DNA of 64,000 bases from Microtetraspora glauca. GTDB lineage: Bacteria; Actinomycetota; Actinomycetes; Streptomycetales; Streptomycetaceae. The notes beneath the pieces were generated by a model. The model saw only the letters and a list, made by a program, of their open reading frames with translations. It made no database searches and was not told the DNA's origin. The DNA lies in contig JOFO01000021.1 in the NCBI GenBank assembly GCA_000721275.1, positions 40,915 to 104,914 of the forward strand. Direction: 5' to 3'. Each line of letters starts with the position of its first letter. Position 1 is the first letter of the stretch. A program made the translations under genes and the position numbers. Below, one piece after another: positions 27,166 to 36,700 of this stretch.

Positions 27166-28125
27166 GTGGACCTGATCAGGCACGTGCGCTACTTCGTCGC
27201 TGTTACAGAAGAGCGACACTTCGGCAGAGCGGCGGCGCGGCTCGGACTCGCCCAGCCGACGCTGTCGCAGCGCATCCAACGGCTGGAGAAGGAGCTGGGA
27301 GTCCGGCTCTTCGACCGGTCCGCGCGCGGCGTCGACCTGACGGAAGGGGGCCGCCTTCTCCTGGCGGAGGCCCGGCCCCTGCTCGAGCGCGCCGACGGCT
27401 TCCTGGCGGTCGCGGGCCGGGTGCGCAGCGGTACGGCGGGTGTGCTGCGCGCCGCGGTGCCGCAGGAACTGGGCAGCGCGGTGGTGGCCGCACTGGTCGG
27501 AGAGTTCGGCCGGCGGTCCCCCGGCGTGCGGCTCGACCTCTGCGAACTCTCGGCGGGAGACCAGCTCGACGCGCTGCTGGCGGAGACGCTCGACGCCGGC
27601 GTCCTGCGGCATCCCTGCGAGGTGGCGGGCCTGGGACTGGGAGTGGTGATGTGCCGCCCGCTGGGCGTGCTGATGGCCGGTTCGACCGGTCATGGTCCTG
27701 TCGAACTCGCGGCCCTGAACGGCCGGGACCTCGTGCTCTTCCCTCCCGAGTTTGGACCGGCCGTGCATGCGGAGATACTGGGAACCTGCCGGCGGCACGG
27801 CTTCGAGCCGGGAGCGGTCATCGCGGGGCGGGACGCGGCGTTCCTGGACGGCATGGTCCTCTCCGGCACCGCTGTGACGTTCGCGCCACGGGCTCGCGCC
27901 GTCCCACCGGGGGCGGTGTGGCGTCCTCTGGCCGGGGCGCCGCTGATGGAGCAGGTGTCCGCGGCGTGGTTGCGCGGACGCCGGGAGGACCCGGCCGTGC
28001 GCCTCTTCGCCGAGGTCCTGGAACGCGTACTTGCAGAGCGAGGAGACATGGTGCCTGTGGCGGAGACGGCTGTGGCACGGCGGCTTGCGCGGCCGCGCCC
28101 GGCGTACGACGGGTTCCCGCTGTGA
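27166..28125 (+). CDS. LysR-family regulator (BlaA-like)
   Basis: A 319-residue LysR-type regulator. The N-terminal winged helix-turn-helix is canonical: VRYFVAVTEERHFGRAAARL, then LAQPTLSQRIQRLEKELG and RLFDRSARGVDLTEGG. The effector domain follows from residue 90 (GVLRAAVPQELGSAVVAALV). It is divergent from the PBP gene and overlaps the following serine-protein gene (GTGA). S. cacaoi has a comparable pair, blaA (LysR) and blaB, that controls its beta-lactamase; the arrangement here is similar but with a PBP gene in the divergent position. It probably activates or represses the PBP gene and perhaps bla in response to beta-lactams. Start GTG 27166, probably leaderless. Confidence 0.88.
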   Translation: MDLIRHVRYFVAVTEERHFGRAAARLGLAQPTLSQRIQRLEKELGVRLFDRSARGVDLTEGGRLLLAEARPLLERADGFLAVAGRVRSGTAGVLRAAVPQELGSAVVAALVGEFGRRSPGVRLDLCELSAGDQLDALLAETLDAGVLRHPCEVAGLGLGVVMCRPLGVLMAGSTGHGPVELAALNGRDLVLFPPEFGPAVHAEILGTCRRHGFEPGAVIAGRDAAFLDGMVLSGTAVTFAPRARAVPPGAVWRPLAGAPLMEQVSAAWLRGRREDPAVRLFAEVLERVLAERGDMVPVAETAVARRLARPRPAYDGFPL

Positions 28126-29024
28126 AGGGCCCATCCACCGGCGGCGGACCGGAACGCCGCATTCGAAGTGCCTTCGCAGACGCCCAGGTCACCGGCTGGC
28201 TGCACGCGATCGACATCGACAGCGGGGCCGAAGTGGCCGTCGGGGCCGACAGCCTCGTCAGCACGGCGAGCGTCCACAAACTGTGCCTCGCGGTCACGGT
28301 GCAGCGCCTCGCCGACGCGGGCCGGCTCGACCCTGCGGAACGGCTGGAGATCGCAGCCTCGGAACGGACCCCGGGCCTGACCGGACTGTCCATGCTGCGG
28401 GACCCCGTCACCATGTCCCTGCGCGATCTGCTCGCCCTGGCCCTCACCGTCAGCGACAACGCGTCGGCGGATGTCCTGTTCGCACGGGTCGGTGTCGACG
28501 CGGTCAACACCGCCATGCGCGAACTCGGCCTGGACCACACCGTCGCCGTGCACACCACCCGCGAGCTGATCGAATCCATCACCGAGGACTGCGACGGCGA
28601 CGAGTCGCTCCTCCAACTCGACCCCGGCGTCCTGACACGCCTGCGCGTACTCGACCCCCTGCGCACCAACCGCAGCACCCCACGCGAGATGACGAGCCTG
28701 CTGCGGGCGCTGTGGCGTGATGAGGCATGCTCACCGGAACGAGCCGAGGAACTGCGCCGGATCCTGAACCTGCAGGTATGGCCCCACCGGCTCGCCTCAG
28801 GATTCCCCTTCGACGACGTACGCGTCGCCGGCAAGACCGGCACGCTGCCCACGCTGCGCGCCGAGGCGGGCGTCGTCGACTACCCGGACGGGGGACGGTA
28901 CGCGGTGGCCGTCTTCACCCGCGCGATCCGGACCGCCGCACGGCAGCCCGCGGCGGACGCCGTCATCGGCGCCAGCGCACGCATCGCCGTAGACCACCTG
29001 CGCGCGCTGCGATCCCCGGCGTGA
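28122..29024 (+). CDS. cytoplasmic beta-lactamase-fold protein (BlaB-like)
   Basis: A 300-residue protein with all three landmarks of active-site serine penicillin-recognising enzymes: Ser50-Val-His-Lys53 (TASVHKL), Ser111-Asp-Asn113 (TVSDNASAD) and Lys-Thr-Gly (VAGKTGTLP). It has no signal peptide, so it should stay in the cytoplasm, unlike a resistance enzyme. No clear Glu166-type EPxLN motif is seen. This combination matches BlaB of S. cacaoi as I recall it, which acts with the LysR regulator BlaA in beta-lactamase control and was not itself a working beta-lactamase. The GTG start overlaps the lysR stop, so the two are co-translated. A signalling role is inferred. Confidence 0.85.
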   Translation: MKGPSTGGGPERRIRSAFADAQVTGWLHAIDIDSGAEVAVGADSLVSTASVHKLCLAVTVQRLADAGRLDPAERLEIAASERTPGLTGLSMLRDPVTMSLRDLLALALTVSDNASADVLFARVGVDAVNTAMRELGLDHTVAVHTTRELIESITEDCDGDESLLQLDPGVLTRLRVLDPLRTNRSTPREMTSLLRALWRDEACSPERAEELRRILNLQVWPHRLASGFPFDDVRVAGKTGTLPTLRAEAGVVDYPDGGRYAVAVFTRAIRTAARQPAADAVIGASARIAVDHLRALRSPA

Positions 29025-29107
29025 GCGACCGGAGAGCCGCCCGGGCGTCTTCGTCCCGACACACCGCCTCAGTTCACGAGTGGTGCCAGGTCTTCCTGAA
29101 CGTCTCC

Positions 29108-29134
29108 GGGGGCGGGGCGGGGCGGGGCGGGGCC
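29108..29134 (+). repeat. G-tract repeat (five GGGGC units)
   Basis: Five runs of four or more G separated by single C residues follow one another, about 85 bp after blaB. The plus strand could form a G-quadruplex. Confidence 0.6.
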
Positions 29135-29185
29135 GGTGCACGTGGCAGACTGCCGCTCCGACTCCAGCCGCCTGACCGGCAGGAA

Positions 29186-29226
29186 CTCCCGGCTCCGCTC
29201 GGCGTGGGGCCGAGCGGAGCCGGGAG
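29186..29226. terminator. strong hairpin terminator
   Basis: CTCCCGGCTCCGCTCGGC pairs perfectly over 18 bp with its downstream complement around the loop GTGGG. It lies between the convergent blaB (+) and membrane-protein (-) genes and probably stops both. Confidence 0.8.
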
Positions 29227-29332
29227 CGGGCAAGGTCCGGGACAGCCGCCGGGCCGACGCCTTCAGGGACCCGCGCGCGGCTTGTTCCGGATCATCGTTC
29301 AGGACCACCACCGCTGACCAGAAAGCACTCTC

Positions 29333-30061
29333 TCAGTACCCCAAGCCGGCGTAGATGCTGACGCTCTTGCCGTTGTCCGTGGCTCCGACGCACAGGTGAC
29401 GCCGATCGAGCAGCCAGCCGTTGGTACGGCAGCTCTCCCGCTGGAGACCCAGCTCGCGGATGATGTCCTGGCGGGACAGGCCGGCCTCACTGGTGACCGT
29501 CGCGACGCGCCAGCAGCCGCCGGACCCGCAGCTGACGTCTTCGTCGACCAGGCTGATGCCCGGCGGCAACGACGGGAGAGCCTTGGACGGCGGGGCCTCC
29601 GAACCATCGCGGATCAACAGCGCGTACAGGAGGCCGACCACGAGAGTGAGGGCGAACTGCATCCCCAGGAAGCCGATCGCCCCGTTGCGACGGGAGACCC
29701 ATTGCGGCGAAGGCGAGCTCCCGTGCCGTCCCTCCCACCCCGCTCCGCAGGCGATGAGCAGAGGCGCGAGAGCCGTGAACACGAGATGGGCGTCGGGTCT
29801 GGGAGCGTCGAGCCAGCCCTGCTGGACACCGACCAGCAGACCGGCTCCGGCGAGCAGCACGCCCCCGACCGCGCATCCGACGGAACGGGTGCGGGCGATC
29901 GCCATCCAGACGACGGCGGGCGCGACGGCGAAGAGTAACCCCAGGACGGTCAGCATGTACGGGGGGAGGTGGGCCCCCGAGCGCCCGGTTCCACCCGGCC
30001 GGAGCGGCCTGTCAGCCGCCCCGGCCATGACGTCCAGACCCAGGCGCGGCCGGGCCCGCAT
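29333..30061 (-). CDS. membrane protein of unknown function
   Basis: A protein of about 242 residues with four likely membrane segments: MLTVLGLLFAVAPAVVWMAIA, CAVGGVLLAGAGLLVGV, HLVFTALAPLLIACGAG and MQFALTLVVGLLYALLI. A C-terminal soluble domain follows (PPGISLVDEDVSCGSGGCWRVA... to SIYAGLGY) with a Cys pair and two further Cys residues. The start is uncertain: ATG 30061 is taken for the AGG six bases upstream, but GTG 30115 and ATG 30028 are possible. I do not recognise a family. It stands between the beta-lactam gene group and the RHS gene, with no obvious partner. Confidence 0.65.
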   Translation of the reverse strand: MRARPRLGLDVMAGAADRPLRPGGTGRSGAHLPPYMLTVLGLLFAVAPAVVWMAIARTRSVGCAVGGVLLAGAGLLVGVQQGWLDAPRPDAHLVFTALAPLLIACGAGWEGRHGSSPSPQWVSRRNGAIGFLGMQFALTLVVGLLYALLIRDGSEAPPSKALPSLPPGISLVDEDVSCGSGGCWRVATVTSEAGLSRQDIIRELGLQRESCRTNGWLLDRRHLCVGATDNGKSVSIYAGLGY

Positions 30062-30188
30062 GAAGACCTGCCAAGCCCCCCTTGGGTGGGTTCTGTCGTC
30101 ACGTGTCACGCCCACATCAGGAGACTCCCACCCAACGCAGCAGGGCTCTTAGCGTCGCGCTGGGAGCCCTGCTGCTGTTCCGGGACCG

Positions 30189-30595
30189 TCAGACCTGTCG
30201 GGTCCAGCAGGTCTGGCTGTCGGAAAGCCGTCTCGTGTCGGGAGCCGTCTGCAGCAGCGTGGTCGCCTCAGCCACGAACGCCTCACGGCTGGCAGAGGAG
30301 GTTTCCTGCGCCTGCCGGTACGTGTCGTACCGGCCGCGCCCGGAGTCCTCTTCCGAGGGGGGGATGTACCGGGCGCCGATGCCCGTGGCGGTTTTCCGGC
30401 AGACCGGCGGTGCCGGGCGGGGTCCGACGGGACTGGTCTCCTGCCCGTTGCATGTAGGTGACGACCGCACGCCGCCGCCCAGCCGCGCAGCGCCCCGAAC
30501 TCCGAGGAATCGCTGCCGCTTTTCGACGCACCACCAAACCCGGATGCACCCGTCGCGGTCATCCCGAATTTCCCGAAGAACCGACGCCAGGTCAA
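30189..30595 (-). pseudogene. small frameshifted gene of unknown family
   Basis: AAGGAGG lies 10 bases before a TTG start that reads WRRFFGKFGMTATGASGFG and on to WAAACG. Near 30460 the coding pattern moves to another frame, NGQETSPVGPRPAPPVCRK then TGIGARYIPPSEEDSGRG and YDTYRQAQETSSASREAFV, ending at 30189. Joined, this gives about 135 residues with balanced composition, unlike chance frames nearby. It is divergent from the RHS gene. The call rests on composition and the ribosome site only; no family is recognised. Confidence 0.35.
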
Positions 30596-30757
30596 AACGC
30601 CTCAACCTCCTTACGCCACCGCCCGTTCCGAGCTGAGTTTCCGTCAGGGTGCTTGTCTCGAAGGGGTAACGAGGAGGGGGGCGGTGTGTGGGGGACTTGA
30701 GGGCATGGTGTGAGGTTTCCCAGGTCAGCACCCTTCGCATAGAGGATTGCGCACCAC

Positions 30758-33700
30758 GTGAACCACTCCATATCCCGGTCCGGCGGCGCCTCGGCGCCGT
30801 CGGACCGGCGCTCGGGCGGGCGGCTCCGCGCCGTCGCCGCCCTGGCCGTCGCCGCTCTCACGGCTCAGACGGCCGTGGCCGCTCAGGCGGTCGCCGTGCC
30901 CGAGAGCACCCCAGCCACCGTCACGCCGGCCCTCGGTGCCGCCGAGGCACAGAACGCTTCCACCGCGCACCTGTTGGCGCGGCTCCAGAAGCGCGCGATC
31001 GAGATCCTCGACGAGCGCACCGACTCCACCAGCTCGTACGCGCTGCCGAACGGCAGCACGTCGGTGCGTTCGTACACCGGTCCCATCCGGGTCAAGGACG
31101 CGGCCGGCCGCTGGCAGACCATCGACACCTCGCTCGTGGACACGGGCACGGCCGTCAGGCCCAAGCGGGCCGCGGCCGACGTGACGCTCTCCGACGGCGG
31201 CTCTGGCGAGCCCCTGGTCGAGGTGGCCCGCGGCACGCAGTCGCTCGGCATCGGCTGGGCGGGCAAGCTGCCCGCACCCGAGCTGAGCGGCTCGACCGCC
31301 ACGTACAAGGGCGCCGTCGAGGGCGGCGACCTCGTCGTCACCGCCCTCAAGGAGGGCTTCTCGCACTCCGTCGTCCTCCATGAGAAGCCCAAGGGCCCGG
31401 TGGAGTACCGGATACCGGTCGAGGCGAGCGGCCTGACCCTGAAGGAGACCGCCGACAAGCGGCTGCGCTGGGACGACGCCCGGAACAAGGCGAAGGCCAC
31501 CGCCCCCGCCCCGGTCATGTGGGACTCCTCCTACGACCGCGCCTCCGGCGACGCCCGGCACATCGCCGCCGTCGACGTCCAGGTCGAGAAGGGCAAGGAC
31601 GGCGAGGGCCAGGTCCTGGTCCTCAAGCCGGACGCGAAGTTCCTCGCGGACCCGAACCTCGTCTACCCGGTGACGATCGACCCGACCGACTCGCTGATGG
31701 GTCCGGTCACCGACACCTGGATCCAGTACGACGACTACCTGACCTCCCAGCGCGGCTCGACCGAGCTCAAGGCGGGTACGTACAACGGCGCCGAGAAGGC
31801 CCGTTCCTTCCTGCAGTTCAACGTGGACAAGTACAAGGGCAAGGTGATCACGGACACCGATCTGCGCCTGTACTCGTCCTACTCGTCCACCTGCACCACC
31901 ACGAACTCGGGCAACGAGGTCCGCCGGATCACCGGCGCCTGGGACCCCTCGGCGATCTCCTGGTCCAACCAGCCGGCCACCACCACCGCGGGCGCCGTGG
32001 TGAACAAGGCCGCCAAGGGCTACAGCACGAGCTGCCCGGCCGGTCACGTGTCGTGGGACATCGACGCCATCGTCCAGGCCTGGGCCGACGGGCAGCCGAA
32101 CCACGGCGTGCGGCTCGCCGCCGTGGACGAGACCGACGTGCTGACCTGGCGCCGTTACCACTCGGCCAACCAGACCGACGGCTCCCACAACGCCGCGTAC
32201 GAGCCGTCCCTCACCGTCACGTACAACACCAAGCCGGGCGCCGCGACGCCGCTCTCCCCGCTGTCGGGCACGTCGACCAACGACACCACGCCGACTCTGA
32301 CGGGCAAGGCCACCGATGCCGACGGCAACACCGTCCAGCTCACGTACGAGATCTGGACGCCGACCGGCACCGCCGCCGTGCAGACGGGCAAGTCGGCCTT
32401 CGTCGCCTCCGGCGCCAACGCGCCGTGGACGGCCGCGACCGCGCTGGCGCCCGGCAGCTACAAGTGGCGCGCCGCGGTCCACGACGGCACCAGCTGGAAC
32501 GGCACCTGGTCCGCCTGGCAGACCTTCACGGTCGACACCGCCAAGCCGGCCGTCACCGCCGTTTCCTCGGCCGACTTCCCGGCCGGGCAGTGGTCCGGCA
32601 CGCCGAACGCCGACGGCGACTTCACCGGCTCCTTCACCTTCACCCCGCCGGTCGCCGACGTGAAGGACGTCCAGTACCGGCTCGACTCCGGCGCCTGGAT
32701 CACCGCCGCCACCACGGGCACGGCGGTCACCAGGTCCCTCGTGTTCAAGGCGGGCGCGCACACCCTGACCGCGCACACCCGTGACGCGGCGGGCAACGTG
32801 TCGGCCGACACCGTGTACTCCTTCTCCGCCGGCAAAGGCGCGGCCCTGGTCTCCCCGGCCGAGGGGGACCGCCCGGCCCGCCGGGTGACGCTGGCGTCCG
32901 AGGGCCGCACGACCTACACGGGCGTGCGCTACCAGTACCGGCACGGCGAGGCCGACGCCTGGAAGGACGTGCCCGTCGCCGACGTGCGCCGTTCCCTCGA
33001 CGGCGCCGCGGTCGGCGCCTGGCCGCTCGCCGTGACCGGCGGGAAGCCGGCGTCCCTGTACTGGAACATCACCGACACCCTGGCCAACGACGGCCCCGTG
33101 GACATCCGCGCGGTGTTCGGCGAGGGCACCACCACCGACGCCTCCCCGGAGGCCGAGGTCGTCGTCGACCGCAACGCGGGCGAGGCGCCGACCGCGCAGG
33201 TCGGCCCCGGGTCGGTGAACCTGCTGACCGGTGACTACAAGCTGAGCGCCAAGGACGTCCAGGCCTTCGACGTGGCGGTCAACCGCACCGCCTCCTCGCG
33301 CGCCAACCCCGACGACTCGGAGGGCCAGTCGGCCATCTTCGGCCCCGGCTGGGTCTCCTCCGTCAGCGCCGAGACCTCCGGCAGCGGCTACACGCAGCTG
33401 CGGAAGACGTCGGCGACCTCCGTGGAGATCCTCGACGCCGACGGCGGTTCCACCGCCTTCACCGCCAAGGCGGGCGGCGGCTGGGAGCCCGAGGCGGGGG
33501 CCGGAACGCTGACCCTGACCGGCTCGCTCACCGGTGACACCTTCACCCTGAAGGACACCGACGCGACGGTCACCGTCTTCGCGAAGGCGGGTACGGGCGC
33601 CACCACCTGGACGCTCGCGACCTCCGCCGCCGCCGTGGACGACTCGACGGTCGCCGTCGTGTCCGAGACCGTCACCCAGAACTCCGCGACGGTCGTCCGC

Positions 33701-36700
33701 CCGAAGTACCTCATCTCCCCCACCGAGGCCGTCCCGGCCGCGACCTGCCAGGCCGCACCGTCCACCAAGGGCTGCCGGGTCATCGAGTTCGTCTACGCGA
33801 CGGCCACCACGGCCACCGGCTGGTCGACGGCCGCCGACTTCGGCGACATCGCGGGCCAGGTCAAGGAGATCAAGCTGTGGGCCACCGACCCCGGTGCCGC
33901 CTCCGCCCGGGACGAAGTCCTCTCCCGCTACCGCTACGACAAGTCCGGGCGGCTGCGCCAGCAGTGGAACCCGCACTACTCGCAGGCCACGCAGGTCCAG
34001 TACTCGTACGACGCGGCCGGCCGTGTCTTCTGGATGATGCCGGGCACCGAGCAGCCGTGGAACTTCCACTACGGCAAGGCCGGTTCGTCGCTCACCGCCG
34101 GTGAGGGCATGCTCCTGAAGGTGACCCGCCCGACCCTGAAGCAGGGCACAGTCGACACCGCGGAGTCCACCGCGACCAGCACCGTCGTCTACGACGTCCC
34201 GCTGACCGGCGCGGCCGCGCCGCGCACGATGGACCGGGCCACGGTCGGCGCCTGGGCGCAGAACGAGGTCCCCACCGACGCGACGGCCGTCTTCCCCGCC
34301 GACTCCGTCCCGGCCTCCTCCACCGGAGCCGACCTCGCCGCGGGCGGCTACGGCCGCGCCTCGGTCACCTACATCGACGCCAACGGGCGCGAGACGAACA
34401 CGGCCACACCCGGAGGCGGTCTGACCACCACCGAGTACGACGCCTTCGGCAACGAGGTGTCCTCGCTGTCCGCCGCCAACCGCGACCTCGCCCTCGGCAC
34501 CGGTCCGGACGCGGCCGACCAGCTCTCCGCCCTCGGCATCGCGGGCCTGAGCACCGCCGAGCGGGCCGAGCGGCTCTCCGCCTCCACGGTGTACTCCGCC
34601 GACGGCCAGCGGGTGCTGCACTCCTACGGCCCCCTCCACCTGGTCTCCCTCGCGGGACCGGTCGCGGCATCCGGCGCCAACCCGGCCCTGCCGGCCGGCG
34701 CGCTCGTCCCCGCCCGCGAGCACACGGCCAACAAGCACGACGAGGGCCGTCCGGCCGACGCCGCCGTGTCCGGTCTGCCCACCTCCTCGGTCACGGGCGC
34801 CGCGATCGAGGGCTACCCCCAGGACGCCGACACCCGGACCTCGGTCACCACCTACAACTGGGCCACCGGCGAGGACCTGCTCACCCGGGACGCCGACGGC
34901 AACCAGCTGAGCAACACCCGTTCCACGTACCGCGCGGACGGCAAGCTGGCCACCACCAGCCTCCCTGCCTCGAACGGCACCGACGCCGGCACCCTGACGT
35001 ACACGTACTGGACCGCCGGCGGCACCGGAGCGTGCGCCGGACGCCCGGAATGGGCCGGCCTGCTGTGCCGGACCGAGCCCGCGGGCAAGGTCACGGGCGG
35101 CACACCCGCCGACGCGCCCACCACCGCGTACACGTACAACCGCTGGGGCGGCGTGGCCACCACCACCCGCACCGCCAACGGCGCCACGCTGACCAGCACC
35201 GTCACCTACGACGACGCCGGCCGGCGCGCCCGGACGAGCTCGACCGGCGGTCCGGGCACGGCCGTGCCGGAGACCGTGTTCACCTACGACCCGGAGACCG
35301 GGAAGACGACGGGCCAGACGTCCGGCGGGAAGACGATCTCGTACCGGTACGACACGCTCGGCCGTCTCGTCTCGTACCAGGACGGGGCGGGGAACACCGC
35401 CACCACCGAGTACGACCTGCTGGACCGGCCGGTGAAGTCGGCCGACTCCACCGGGGCGAGCACCACCTACGGGTACGACCCCGCCGGCCGGCTGGCCACG
35501 CTCACCGACTCCGCGGCGGGCACCTTCACGGCCGGCTACGACGCCGACGGCCGGCTGGTCACCCAGGCGATGCCGGGCGGCTACCGGCTGAAGGTGACCA
35601 CCGACCCGGCCGACCGGACGACGGCCCGCGAGTACACCGACGCCGCCGGCACCACCGTCCTCGCCGACATCGCCGAGCACCGCGTCAACGGCCGCATGGC
35701 CGGCCACAGCCAGACCGACGGCACCGGCGTCTCCACCGACCTCGTCTACGACGCGGCCGGACGGCTGACCGGCGCCACCGACACCTCCGCGGCGGGGTGC
35801 TTGGCCCGCACCTACGGCTTCGACGCCAACAGCAACCGGACGTCGAAGTCCACGACCCGGGACGACTGCGACGGGGCCACCGCGGACGCGGCCGTCACCA
35901 CCGAGTCGTACACGTACGACAGCGCGGACCGGCTCACCGGCTCCGGCCGGACGTACGACGCCTTCGGCCGTGCCACCACCGACGGCACCGCCACGCTGGA
36001 GTACTTCACCGGCGACCTGCTGCGGTCGGAGACCGTCGGCACGCAGCGCCGCGTCTGGGACCTCGACGCCGCGAGCCGGCCCGCCGTGGCCACGACCTGG
36101 GCCCGGGGCCAGGACGGCGTGTGGAACGCCGCCGGAACCGTCACCCAGCACTTCGGCGACGACTCCTCGAACCCCGACTGGGCGGCGCACTCCGACGGCA
36201 CGGTCACCCGTTTCGTCAACGACCTCACTGGCGGACTCGGCGCGATCACCGGCCCCGGCGGCGGCGTCGTGCTCCAGCTGGCCAACCTGCACGGGGACAT
36301 CGCGGTCCAGCTCGACCTGACCACCCCCGCCGGCACGTCGGTCCAGCGCTACGACGAGTACGGGCTTCCGGCCGAGGACACCCGCGCGGCCCGCTACGGC
36401 TGGCTCGGCTCCACCCAGGTCTCCAGCGAGACCCTCAGCGGCCGGGTCCTGACCGGCGCACGCGTCTACGACCCCGCCACCGGCCGCTTCCTCCAGGCCG
36501 ACCCGAAGTACGCGGGCGGCAAGAACGCCTACGTCTACTGCGGCGGCGACCCGGTCGGCTGCAGCGACACCAGCGGCCTCGCCGACTACTACCGCTACTA
36601 CGACCTGGGCAGGACCGGCGCGTCGGACAAGTCCGTCTTCAAGTACTGGAAGAGCCACTTCAAGGCCGTCTTCCCGATCCCCGGCCGCCCGAACAAGATC

